Shown piece by piece: positions 25,278 to 34,163 of a stretch of DNA of 47,786 bases. Source of the DNA: Acidobacteriaceae bacterium. GTDB lineage: Bacteria > Acidobacteriota > Terriglobia > Terriglobales > Acidobacteriaceae. The notes under the pieces were generated by a model, which did not search any database, was not told the origin of the DNA, and saw nothing but the letters and a program-made list of their open reading frames with translations. Made by a program: the position numbers and the translations under genes. Position 1 is the stretch's first letter. Each line of letters starts with the position of its first letter. Where the stretch lies: NCBI GenBank assembly GCA_003165075.1, contig PLSM01000051.1:1-47786 (forward strand). Reading direction: 5' to 3'.

Positions 25278-26723
25278 CTAAGCAATCTTCCGGACGCCCG
25301 TGAACCTCAGAAGTTCGTCAAACGTTTCGTCGCGTGTCACCAGGCAAAGCACGAGATATGCGGCGATCCCGAGCACCGTGCCCCCTCCGAGACGCGCAGC
25401 ATCGCTCCACGCATGCGCCATACCGACGTTAAACAGAAGCACTATGGCGCCCATCGCGAATGTCATAACGGAGATTCTCGCCACGCTACGCAGGATTGTA
25501 AATACGGAGAGGTGAATGTACCGTCCGGCGACGTAGTAAGTTGATACGCCGGAAAATACTGCCCAAGCTGCATAGGCATAAACGACCCCCATCACTCCAT
25601 GGCGTAGTCCCACCGCCATGGCGACAACAAAAGCGATCGCGAGAAAGATGCTGACCTGAAACTGAGCCCTTGTCTTTCCCAGTCCGGTATAAATCCAGCC
25701 CACTGGAGCAATGATGGACTGCGCCAGGCCAACAAGGCTCAGGACGTGCAGTACGGGAACTACCTCAACCCATCGCAGTCCGAGAAGAACCTTGATAAAT
25801 GGGTCAGCGAGAACGGCGAGACCTATCATGAGAGGAAATGAGATCAATGCAATTAGCCGTATAGCCGTGAGGAACGTCCTTCTGAAACGCGGAATATCCT
25901 CTTGCACCTGGGACAGTGCTGGGAACATCACCTGTCCAAGTACGGCTGAAATATTGTTCAGGGGCAGCAGCATCAACGAGTAGCCGCGGGAGTAGATGCC
26001 GAGCGGGTGTGCGCCAAGAAATTTTCCGACCGCAAGATTGTCGCCGTTGCGCACCCAATAGTTGAACGAACCAAATCCCAGCAGATAACCGGAGTATTTC
26101 CCCATTTCCTCTGCGGCAGCACGGTCGAAGAGAAAGTGCGGCCTCCAGTTCGAAAGGAGCCAGTAGGAAACGGTTGACATGCCGCTCAAGATCAGTATCT
26201 GCCACGCAAGTGCCCATATTCCAAATCCGAAACGGGCCATGACTAGAGCCACGCCCCCCGAGATTACTGTTGCTCCCGTGGTCGCTATCGCCAGTCTGCG
26301 GAATTGGAACTCCTTGGTGAGGAGAGCGGACTGTGTCTGACCGAGCGCTTGCATGACAAAGACCACCGATATCAAGCGCGTGAGAGGGTCGAGGATCGGT
26401 AGATCATAGAATCGGGCGATTGCAGGAGCGATAAAGTAGAACAGCAGGGTGAGGCAAGCCCCGATAGCCATCTGGAGCCAGAACGCCGTCGAACGATGCG
26501 CTTCGGTGATTTTCTGGTTGTAGATGAGCGCGGAGCTCAATCCGCTGTCCGAAAGCACCTGGGCAAATCCGGTGAAGACGAAGAGCATCCCGATCGCACC
26601 AAACTCGGCGGGTGTGAGTAGGCGTGCAAGAGCGATGCTAAAGCACACCTGAAACAGCTGCGTGCCGAACCGTCCCAAGAAGCTCCAGGAAAGGCCGCGA
26701 ATAACTCTCTGTCGTAGGCTCAC
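25278..26723 (-). CDS. MOP-family polysaccharide flippase (Wzx-like)
   Basis: 481 residues with 12-14 predicted membrane segments spread over the whole length and the family opening (SLRQRVIRGLSWSFLGRFGTQLFQ), then LLTPAEFGAIGM and the SALIYNQKITEAHRSTAFW region typical of WzxC/lipopolysaccharide flippases. It moves the undecaprenyl-linked repeat unit across the inner membrane for polymerisation. GTG start. It sits mid-operon, after the methyltransferase gene and before the NodZ-like gene. Confidence 0.92.
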   Translation of the reverse strand: MSLRQRVIRGLSWSFLGRFGTQLFQVCFSIALARLLTPAEFGAIGMLFVFTGFAQVLSDSGLSSALIYNQKITEAHRSTAFWLQMAIGACLTLLFYFIAPAIARFYDLPILDPLTRLISVVFVMQALGQTQSALLTKEFQFRRLAIATTGATVISGGVALVMARFGFGIWALAWQILILSGMSTVSYWLLSNWRPHFLFDRAAAEEMGKYSGYLLGFGSFNYWVRNGDNLAVGKFLGAHPLGIYSRGYSLMLLPLNNISAVLGQVMFPALSQVQEDIPRFRRTFLTAIRLIALISFPLMIGLAVLADPFIKVLLGLRWVEVVPVLHVLSLVGLAQSIIAPVGWIYTGLGKTRAQFQVSIFLAIAFVVAMAVGLRHGVMGVVYAYAAWAVFSGVSTYYVAGRYIHLSVFTILRSVARISVMTFAMGAIVLLFNVGMAHAWSDAARLGGGTVLGIAAYLVLCLVTRDETFDELLRFTGVRKIA

Positions 26724-26819
26724 GATTTGGCAGCCGTTCCCGGTGATGCGGCTTCACATTTCGAAGGAAACGTCATCATCAGATGATAACCGGCAGATCG
26801 CGTGACCCGGGGACCAGCC

Positions 26820-27572
26820 TCAGAGATAGCAAATGGGCACAGCATCAGGATGACGAATGCCCCCCATGGGCTCGCGCAGGGGCATCTCTGGAGTTGGCCA
26901 GTGGCTTCGGTCTTCGTAGATGAATGTCTGAAAATTCTCACTAAAGTCTTCCGAAACGAAGATCGTAATTTTTCTGAAGAAAGGTTCATAGCGCCTGTAG
27001 TAATCAAGCCCCGGAGCGCGTACGTGACCGACCTCAAATGGATTTGGCTCAGGATACTCGATCGTGCGCTTGGCAACAATCGGAACTGGAAGAACCGCAA
27101 TACCGTTCGGGGCCAGGACACGTCGAATATTTTCGAGCGCGGCGCGATCATCCGCAATATGTTCAAGCACATGCGAAGCATAGACCAGGTCGAACGATCG
27201 CGCCGCAAAGGGCAGCGGCTTCGTCAAGTCGATCATATAGTCGACACCGCGCGGATCGATGTCCGCAGTAGCATAGGATCTAAACATACCCGCAAATTTC
27301 TTGCCCAGGAAGGCCTCTGGCGCGAAATGGAGGACCCTCATCTTCGAAAAGTCGACCTGCTTGGAAATGGTCGTGAGAGCTAGCCACTGTAGACGATGGC
27401 GCTCGAGGGAACCGCACCGGGCACACATTGCGTGCTGGCGAGGTCCGATCGTGGCCGTAAAGGGGAGAAATGGCCCAGTATATTGGCAAACGGGACATTC
27501 AAATTTGGGCGCAACAGGCAGCTGAAATCTCAACCTCAACAGAGCGAGTCGCCGTTTGAATTCAATTCTCAT
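26820..27572 (-). CDS. SAM-dependent methyltransferase with an N-terminal zinc ribbon
   Basis: 250 residues from ATG at 27570-27572, preceded by GGAGG at 4 bases. Upstream in-frame ATGs up to 27647 lack such a site. A zinc-ribbon-like pair of Cys-X2-Cys motifs (CPVCQYTGPF and CARCGSLERHR) precedes a class I methyltransferase domain with motif I-like LHFAPEA, ATADIDP and FDLVYASHVLEHI. It may methylate a sugar of the repeat unit or a nucleotide sugar (inference from its place in the operon). A frame at 26720-27208 on the same strand overlaps it and is not believed. Confidence 0.85.
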   Translation of the reverse strand: MRIEFKRRLALLRLRFQLPVAPKFECPVCQYTGPFLPFTATIGPRQHAMCARCGSLERHRLQWLALTTISKQVDFSKMRVLHFAPEAFLGKKFAGMFRSYATADIDPRGVDYMIDLTKPLPFAARSFDLVYASHVLEHIADDRAALENIRRVLAPNGIAVLPVPIVAKRTIEYPEPNPFEVGHVRAPGLDYYRRYEPFFRKITIFVSEDFSENFQTFIYEDRSHWPTPEMPLREPMGGIRHPDAVPICYL

Positions 27573-27652
27573 TAGTCCTCCCTGGGTCATGACAGACCGA
27601 TCCCGGTACATCTGACCGGCTTCTAATCGTGGCAATGAGTCCCTCATGCCGC

Positions 27653-28861
27653 CTACGCTCCACAGGTCCAGCCCATAACCAAGTCATCATAGAGAAGTTC
27701 CAGTGACTCGGTACAAGATCGAATGTCAAAATGCTCCGCGATGAAGCTCGGTGCGCGACTGGCCACCCTTCCGGCTAATTCATCGTCAGTCAATAAGTCG
27801 GTGAGCCTTTCGGCAAGAGTCGCAACATCGCCTTCCGCAAAGGCAAATCCTGTGCCACCATCTTCCATTCCTTCGTGAGCTCCACTCGAGGCGGATGTAA
27901 CAACCGGAAGGCCCGCCGCCTGAGCTTCCTGCAGGACCGTTGGGAACCCCTCCGATTCCCCCTTCGCCGTAGTGATACTCGGAAGGCAGAAGACGCGCGC
28001 CAGGTCCAGTTCACGCTTCACTTCTCCGCTAGGTTGTGCACCCCGAAATTGGACGTTGACCGAGAGGCGCCGTGCTTGCGCCTCGAGTTCCGGCCGCAAA
28101 GGCCCGTCGCCCAAAATGATCAGAAGGGCATCTCGAACCGACTTCTGAACGCGGGCCATGGCCTCAATTAGATATCTGCAACCCTTCACTTCGACCAGAC
28201 GGCCGACGAAGAGCACACGCCGTTCTCGCTTCGAAATTGGAAGTCCTCCGGGCGCGAACTTCCGCGTATCGATTCCGATATATCGCGTCCAGATCCTTTC
28301 TGCGGGGATTCCGAACTGCACCGCTCGTTCTCGAATCGAGTCGGAGACCGCGACGAAGTGCACGTTCTGCTGATTCGCAAGGGCCAGTAACTGGGCCGGG
28401 TATCCGCGCATCATGTCTCCTCCATGGCCCTGTTCCCACCACTCGCGGTGGATGCGGATGTCATACCCATGCAGCGTGACCACCATTGGCAAACCCAGCT
28501 CTTTTGCCAGCGGCCATGCCATGACTGCGTCTACCCCGAAGTGAGCGTGCAACAAAGCCGCGTGTTCCTGTTTCAGCTGCCGGACTGCATGCCGCCTGGC
28601 GAATCGAAGAGGCGACTGCGCGATGGTCGTAATATCATCGCGTCGCATGAGGCCCAGTTTCCTGAGGATCCGAATCGGCAGACCGCCCTGTTGTGGCCCT
28701 AGCAGGCGGACATCGAGATCATCGACGGGCAATGGCCCTAATTCGTGTCCAACCAAGATTGGCCGCCATCTCTGATAGGCCAGGACCTGCTCGCGGATAA
28801 AGGTCTCGGACAAGGCGAGAATCTGACGTCGGTAGATCAGGATTACGTTCTCTGGGCTCAT
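27653..28861 (-). CDS. Family 4 glycosyltransferase (colanic-acid WcaL-like)
   Basis: 402 residues with a full GT-B fold. The N-terminal part has ETFIREQVLAYQRW and LHAHFGVDAVMAW, with TLHGYDIR in the acceptor domain. The C-terminal donor domain has VLFVGRLVEVKGCRYLIEA, the GDGPLRPELE strand and the donor-binding ESEGFPTVLQEAQAAGLPVV (E-X7-E). It adds a hexose with retention of configuration. It is the first gene of the leftward block and is divergent from the lipoprotein gene at 29471. Confidence 0.92.
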   Translation of the reverse strand: MSPENVILIYRRQILALSETFIREQVLAYQRWRPILVGHELGPLPVDDLDVRLLGPQQGGLPIRILRKLGLMRRDDITTIAQSPLRFARRHAVRQLKQEHAALLHAHFGVDAVMAWPLAKELGLPMVVTLHGYDIRIHREWWEQGHGGDMMRGYPAQLLALANQQNVHFVAVSDSIRERAVQFGIPAERIWTRYIGIDTRKFAPGGLPISKRERRVLFVGRLVEVKGCRYLIEAMARVQKSVRDALLIILGDGPLRPELEAQARRLSVNVQFRGAQPSGEVKRELDLARVFCLPSITTAKGESEGFPTVLQEAQAAGLPVVTSASSGAHEGMEDGGTGFAFAEGDVATLAERLTDLLTDDELAGRVASRAPSFIAEHFDIRSCTESLELLYDDLVMGWTCGA

Positions 28862-29470
28862 GACGAGTGAAAAAACGAAATAGTATGCTATCAGCGTGCT
28901 CTCACCGACAACTTGATTCGATCGATGGATGAACTCAATGATAAATCAATGGCAGGCATCTCACTGTAACTTGTTGATTGGGCATGCCCTTTTGAGCAGT
29001 CTCAATGATGTCAAGAAATCGAACCTAAGGGCTTATCCGGCACGTCGGTATTCCCGGCCTACCGTAGCCCACGTTCTTACGCTCCCGCAAATTCGATGAA
29101 GGGAAGCCGCCGTCTTTCGGCAAGCGGCTGTGACTTCATGCCGTTGCATCAGTGCGCGATTCAAAGTACTCTTTGAAGAGTAATCACATGTTAGGTAAGA
29201 GGGGACGAGTGACGCTTGGGAATCTCTCATGCTCGGAACCGCCCGTGTGCGCGTTAGCCGGTAGGTTCCAGAAGGACTTCCGGGATCTGCTGTGGCGAAG
29301 CGCAGATTGGAAGAACAGACGGATGTTCTCGTGTGTCTCCTGCTCGCTCCCTTCTAGCGATTCGCAGCAAATCCTCTGTCGTCAGAGTCCCTCGATGTCG
29401 ATACGAATCATGAGAAAGCGCTGGAGCAAGCGGGCATCCAACATGAATTTTCCCTACCTCGGGGGAAAAA
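28862..29470. other. Divergent intergenic region inside the polysaccharide locus
   Basis: About 600 bases without a recognised gene, probably holding promoters for the leftward GT4 operon and the rightward lipoprotein-polymerase operon. A perfect 7-bp hairpin, TTCAAAG-TACT-CTTTGAA, lies at 29160-29177. An imperfect G+C hairpin with AGCCGC (29105-29110) and GCGGCT (29124-29129) is just before it. No convincing riboswitch core was seen. Confidence 0.4.
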
Positions 29471-30925
29471 ATGAAAAGTAGTTTGGCATCTGTTGCGTTG
29501 TGCCTGATGTTTTTTGGCGTCGGCTGCGGAGAATTTGGCTCCACCGTGCCCCCCGGCGCTTTTCTGGGTAGAATCGGTGTGGACGATTATTCCCCAACCG
29601 CAATGCAAAAGGGAAGCCTTCAGCAATTTTGGTGGTGCGGGGAGGGACACAATCCAAACCGTCCATCTCAGGACACGGACACCATTCAGTATGCTTCCAT
29701 TGATCTATCCACTCACACGATGAATGGACCAGTTACCGTTCTAGGTGAAACACCCGGCGCTTGGGATTCGGACTTCCTTTGCAATCCCAAGGTGATTGGC
29801 GGAACGTTTCATGATCCGCTAGGTGATGGCCAGATTTACTCGTATGCCTTGTATTATGTTGCAACAAACTCCCCATCCGGAGTCGCCAATAGCATTGGGG
29901 TCGCCTTCTCCAACGACGGGATCAAATGGAAGAAGTACCCTGACCCGGTGATAGTCACTTCCACGAAGACAAATTATGGAGTGGGGCAGCCCGCCCTGTA
30001 CAACAGCGATCAGAAATCCGGAATCGCGATGTTCTACGAGGACAATAATGCTCCGCCATGGGGCAAGCACGTGGAAGCTACGTCGACAGATGGAATTCAC
30101 TTTTCAGTCGTAGGAAACTTGACCACGAATGGATTGTCGCCGGAAACTACGAGAGACGGGTGGGGCGATATGGCATTTGATTCGGTGACCGGTTACTGGT
30201 ATGCGGTCTTCAACGATCCTTGGCGAGGTCTTTCCGCGACAGGAGGCGTTGCGGAACGCGGCCAGCGGGGAGTGGAGCTTTATCGAATCCCCAAAGATTC
30301 ACTTCTCAACGGGACCACTCCATGGCAGCGGCTCAAATCCTTCGACACAAATCTGACTGGGAACGAAGCGAACTTTATCGCGGGGTTTCTCCGCGATCAG
30401 TACGGAAATTTAAATGTGGGCCAGTATCCCACGATTCAACTGTACACTTCGATCTCAAATCCGAAGCCGGCTTGGAATGCGTCTCCAGTTGATATAGGGA
30501 ACTCGGTCTCCGTATCAGATTGGGACATCGGTTCAGTTACCTGGACCCCTGATCAGCAGTTACTACCACTTATTCGATACTCCAATGCAACGGTGCATGA
30601 AGTTACCACTGGCTGGATCGATCCTAAAGGTGGCTTCTCCCAGCAATCCGTTCTAGGCCATTTGTATGAAGGACCGTTCGGCGAAGCCACGCAGGCACTG
30701 TACGGATGCAAAAGTGGCTCAACCGACTACTTTGTCTCCAACGACATTACGTGCGGCGGAAAGTTGCTTCTAGGTTTGCAAGGGTACGCCTACGCGCATC
30801 CTGTCTCCGGCGTCGCCGTTGTGGCGCTCTATAGCTGCAGTACCAACCATGACCACTTTGTCAGTAATGATGCAAATTGCGAGGGGAGCGGCGCAGGCAC
30901 GTTAGTCGGTTATGCGGTTCCGTAA
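29471..30925 (+). CDS. Secreted lipoprotein with GH43-like propeller and C-terminal Cys repeats
   Basis: 484 residues. The signal sequence ends in a lipobox-like FFGVGC, suggesting lipid attachment at Cys18-19. The middle looks like a five-bladed GH43-type propeller (repeated short hydrophobic strands; IGVAFSNDGIKWKKYPDPVI, WGKHVEATSTDGIHF and WGDMAFDSVTGYWYAVFNDP), but I could not identify catalytic acids with confidence. The last 90 residues hold two DUF5648-like repeats with ALYGC...DYFVSND..C and ALYSC...DHFVSND..C. It opens the plus-strand block that also encodes the polymerase. It may trim or bind the polysaccharide (inference). Confidence 0.75.
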   Translation: MKSSLASVALCLMFFGVGCGEFGSTVPPGAFLGRIGVDDYSPTAMQKGSLQQFWWCGEGHNPNRPSQDTDTIQYASIDLSTHTMNGPVTVLGETPGAWDSDFLCNPKVIGGTFHDPLGDGQIYSYALYYVATNSPSGVANSIGVAFSNDGIKWKKYPDPVIVTSTKTNYGVGQPALYNSDQKSGIAMFYEDNNAPPWGKHVEATSTDGIHFSVVGNLTTNGLSPETTRDGWGDMAFDSVTGYWYAVFNDPWRGLSATGGVAERGQRGVELYRIPKDSLLNGTTPWQRLKSFDTNLTGNEANFIAGFLRDQYGNLNVGQYPTIQLYTSISNPKPAWNASPVDIGNSVSVSDWDIGSVTWTPDQQLLPLIRYSNATVHEVTTGWIDPKGGFSQQSVLGHLYEGPFGEATQALYGCKSGSTDYFVSNDITCGGKLLLGLQGYAYAHPVSGVAVVALYSCSTNHDHFVSNDANCEGSGAGTLVGYAVP

Positions 30926-31088
30926 TTCCTGATCGCCCATGTTCTGGTGACTAGGACTCCCGGAAATGAGCCGGTTGTCCTCGGAGTGGCCAGCTCTGGA
31001 TCGAGACATCGCTCCGGGTGTCGCCGCCACAGTCATGCGGCCAGTACAGAATTGCCATGAGAACTGGCGTCCGATGAAAAAGTGAACC

Positions 31089-32144
31089 ATGACTGTTTAT
31101 TTCGCCATGCTGACCTTCATCTGCTTCCTGGCCCTGTCGTCGCTCTTCCTGCCGAAGCGAATGGGACTCGTGCGTCACGGGATATCACTGGTGGGATATG
31201 GCAGTATGTGTATCTTCATCGGGCTGCGCGACCATATCGGGGGCGACTGGAATGCATACCGCGAAATCTTCCAAGCCATTAGCGAACTGCCGATCTTGCA
31301 AGTCTTTTTTGTGACAGAGCCGCTTTATGCTGTCTGCAATCGACTGGTCTACGCAGTGGGCGGTGATATTCACATCGTGAATCTCATCTGCGCAACGATT
31401 ATGCTAGCGGGCTTGTTCAAGTTTTCCCGACTTGCTGAAATTGATGCCAATCTCTTGCTTTTTATCGCGGCACCCTATCTCTTGTTTGTTGTGGGCATGG
31501 GCTATACGAGACAATCCGTCGCGCTTGGTCTGAGCCTGGCGGCCGTCGGTTATCTTCGGCGTCAAAGAGTCAGACCGTTCTACTTCCTGACCACGCTGGC
31601 TGCGCTTTTCCACTACTCGGCAATCTTTCTCATTCTGCTCTGGTGGATAAACAGCAAAAAGCGGATGCTGATTGCGTTTGGGATGCTCATCGTTGCCTCT
31701 CCCCTTATCTTTTTCTTCGCGCTCCGCGAGCGTTATTACACCATGTATCTCTCAGGTAGTACCCAAACGGAATCGCATGGAGTGTGGGCACGCCTCTTCA
31801 TCGTCATGGTCGGCATTGCCGTGGTATTCGTCCAACGATCGCGATGGATCCGGGAAGACGGGCTACGACGGGCGATTATCAGAGGTGGAGTGGCACTGTC
31901 CTTCCTGATTTTGGTTAGCTTCTTTCTGTCCACAATGGCAGACCGGCTCTGCCTGTATCTCATGTTCATTTATCTCCTCGCCTTTGGATACATGATTCGG
32001 TATGCTCACCCGCCATTCCGCTACCTGTCTCTCCTGCTTATCCTCAGTTTTTCTTACTCCATTTTTCTGGTCTGGTTTCAGTTTTCCTCCTTTGCCACGG
32101 CTGCCTGGTATCCATACGCAATGGCCGTGAGTGGCGCGAATTAG
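31089..32144 (+). CDS. EpsG/Wzy-like polysaccharide polymerase
   Basis: 351 residues with about ten membrane segments. The EpsG family signature FIGLRDHIGGDWNAYREIF is at residues 43-61, followed by GMGYTRQSVALGLSLAAVGYL and a central loop FHYSAIF. In Wzx/Wzy pathways this protein joins repeat units on the outer face of the inner membrane. It is the only polymerase candidate in the window. It follows the lipoprotein gene by 163 bases and is followed 45 bases later by a rhamnosyltransferase-type gene. Confidence 0.88.
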   Translation: MTVYFAMLTFICFLALSSLFLPKRMGLVRHGISLVGYGSMCIFIGLRDHIGGDWNAYREIFQAISELPILQVFFVTEPLYAVCNRLVYAVGGDIHIVNLICATIMLAGLFKFSRLAEIDANLLLFIAAPYLLFVVGMGYTRQSVALGLSLAAVGYLRRQRVRPFYFLTTLAALFHYSAIFLILLWWINSKKRMLIAFGMLIVASPLIFFFALRERYYTMYLSGSTQTESHGVWARLFIVMVGIAVVFVQRSRWIREDGLRRAIIRGGVALSFLILVSFFLSTMADRLCLYLMFIYLLAFGYMIRYAHPPFRYLSLLLILSFSYSIFLVWFQFSSFATAAWYPYAMAVSGAN

Positions 32145-32189
32145 CATGACCTATTTCTCCATGTAACATGGGAAGTCGAGAAGACAGAG

Positions 32190-33086
32190 ATGGGAAAAGT
32201 GAGCACCCCACGAGGTCGGCCCATTGTCGGAGCCATCATCGTGACCTATCATCCATCTCCGCAAATTCGTGACCATATCGCTGTTCTCCGGCCACAGGTC
32301 GACGAACTCGTCATCGTGGATAACGGCTCCAATGCTGCAGAACGAGCCAATCTTGAGAATCTAGCCAGGGTATTTCGGTGCCGAAGCATCTTCAATGAGC
32401 AGAATCTGGGTTTGGCCGCCGCTCTGAATCTGGGTATTCGTTGCATTGAAGAAAGTGCATGCGCATTCGTAGTTCTCTTCGATCAGGACAGTTGTGTGTC
32501 TCCAGAGTTTGTCGCGTCGATGCTTTCGTCTTATCGTCTTTTCGCGTCGGATCTTCCCGTGGCTCTCGTCGCACCCACGTATATCGATAAGAAGTCCCAC
32601 GTGCCCATTCCTCTTCCCACGAACAGGAAAGGACTCGTGATGACCACAATGACTTCCGGCAGTTTTATCCCGTTGAAGACGATCAGGATATGCGGATTAT
32701 TCGATGAGGCGTTCTTCGTTGATTACGTGGATACTGAATACTGCCTGCGCGTGCAGGCCGAGGGATTGGTCATTGTGCAGTCGGATACCGCGCAGTTGTT
32801 CCATTCGCTGGGCAACCTGGCCTTCCACCGCATCGCTGGGAGGAATTTCTCGGTGACGAATCACTCGGCATCGCGCCGGTACTATATCACGCGGAACCGC
32901 TTGTTCCTTTATCGGCGCTATCTCAGCCGTTCCTTTGAGTGGGCAGCCTGGGATTTTCGGCGGATGCTAGCCGAAACCGTCAAGCTCATTCTTGTTGAAG
33001 ATGATCGACCTCGCAAAATTGTCTCGATTCTTCGCGGTGTAGGAGACGCGCTCTTCGGCCGATCCGGCTACCGGGTGCCGCTCTGA
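32190..33086 (+). CDS. Family 2 glycosyltransferase, rhamnosyltransferase type
   Basis: 298 residues. The N-terminal GT-A domain reads VGAIIVTYHPSPQIRDHI, LVIVDNGSN, NEQNLGLAAALNLGIR and VVLFDQDS, the pattern of RfbF/WbbL-type dTDP-rhamnosyltransferases. Later come FIPLKTIRICGLFDEAFFVDYVDTEYCLR and the C-terminal RRYYITRNRL. It should add rhamnose to the repeat unit (inference from family resemblance). It lies in the rightward block between the polymerase and another GT2 gene. Confidence 0.88.
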   Translation: MGKVSTPRGRPIVGAIIVTYHPSPQIRDHIAVLRPQVDELVIVDNGSNAAERANLENLARVFRCRSIFNEQNLGLAAALNLGIRCIEESACAFVVLFDQDSCVSPEFVASMLSSYRLFASDLPVALVAPTYIDKKSHVPIPLPTNRKGLVMTTMTSGSFIPLKTIRICGLFDEAFFVDYVDTEYCLRVQAEGLVIVQSDTAQLFHSLGNLAFHRIAGRNFSVTNHSASRRYYITRNRLFLYRRYLSRSFEWAAWDFRRMLAETVKLILVEDDRPRKIVSILRGVGDALFGRSGYRVPL

Positions 33087-33170
33087 TTTCGTCCTTGTAT
33101 ACGATTGAAGACACCCTCGAACTGCAAGACAGCTTGACTGGCGCGTGAAGACCAAGAGTGGACGTCGCTT

Positions 33171-34130
33171 ATGCGTATTTCGGTTGCAATGTGTACCTAT
33201 AACGCTTCCCGGTTTCTTCGGGAACAGTTGGATAGTATTGCCTTTCAGACACGTCCGATTGAAGAACTAGTCATCTGCGATGACGGATCACAGGATAACA
33301 CCGCTGAAATCATCAGGAATTTTTCACTCAACACCTCACTCCATGTGCGGTTTATCCAGAATGGACAAAATCTCGGGACCGCCCGGAACTTTGAAAAATC
33401 GATCTCGATGTGCAAAGGAGAACTGATCGCCCTTTGCGATCAGGATGATGTGTGGTTCCCTGAAAAGCTCGAAAAACTCGCTGGAATCCTCGAGGGCGAC
33501 CACACGCTCGGTGGCGCGTTTTCCGATGCGGAACTCATTGATGAGCAATCACAGCCGCTGGGACGCCGCCTGTGGGCCGGTGTTCATTATGCCAACTTGG
33601 ATAGCCCGCATTGCCACGCCGAGGGCCCACTTGCGCGCACGCTTTTGAAATATGAAGTGGTCACAGGAGCCACGCTGATGATCCGTGCAGCTCTCCGCGA
33701 TCAGGTTCTCCCCATTCCGCCGCCGTGGATTCACGATGGATGGATTGCCTGGATGCTGGTTTTGCACTCGGGCATTGCCGCAACTCCCGATCCACTCGTA
33801 AAATATCGCATCCATCACGCCCAACAGGTTGGCATCGGCTCGAATCGGGTGCTGGAACGACTTCACCAGGCAAGGGAAGTGGGCAGAAAACAGCACGCGC
33901 TAACTGTTGCAAGACGATTCGAAGCGATTCGCGCACATTGGGTCCAGAATCCGCCGAGCCGCTGTTCGATCAGTTTGGATGATATTGACGCGAAGATCCA
34001 ACTCTCCCACCTTCGCGTGAACTTGTCTTCCAACTATCTGATTCGCATACCCGAGGTGGGACGCGCCGCTCACCTCTACTTGAAATACTCGCGCGGCATC
34101 CCAATTATGTGTCGTGATCTTCTCGTGTAA
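33171..34130 (+). CDS. Family 2 glycosyltransferase
   Basis: 319 residues. The GT-A domain has ISVAMCTYNASRFLREQLDS, LVICDDGSQDNT, NLGTARNFE and the acidic ALCDQDDVWFPEK. WIHDGWIAWM marks the acceptor region. It resembles RfbN/WbbB-like side-chain sugar transferases. It is the last gene of the rightward block and is convergent with the GT4 gene ending at 34164. Confidence 0.9.
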   Translation: MRISVAMCTYNASRFLREQLDSIAFQTRPIEELVICDDGSQDNTAEIIRNFSLNTSLHVRFIQNGQNLGTARNFEKSISMCKGELIALCDQDDVWFPEKLEKLAGILEGDHTLGGAFSDAELIDEQSQPLGRRLWAGVHYANLDSPHCHAEGPLARTLLKYEVVTGATLMIRAALRDQVLPIPPPWIHDGWIAWMLVLHSGIAATPDPLVKYRIHHAQQVGIGSNRVLERLHQAREVGRKQHALTVARRFEAIRAHWVQNPPSRCSISLDDIDAKIQLSHLRVNLSSNYLIRIPEVGRAAHLYLKYSRGIPIMCRDLLV

Positions 34131-34163
34131 AAATGATCTTCAGGATGCGCCCAACTTGCCTGC

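Noticed and set aside
26720..27208. 162-codon minus-strand frame beside the methyltransferase
   Set aside because: It is in another frame of the methyltransferase gene and has no conserved features; the methyltransferase motifs are in the other frame.
28862..29470. Possible cyclic-di-GMP or other riboswitch in the divergent region
   Set aside because: I looked for the conserved GEMM core and similar motifs and found none; only short hairpins are present.
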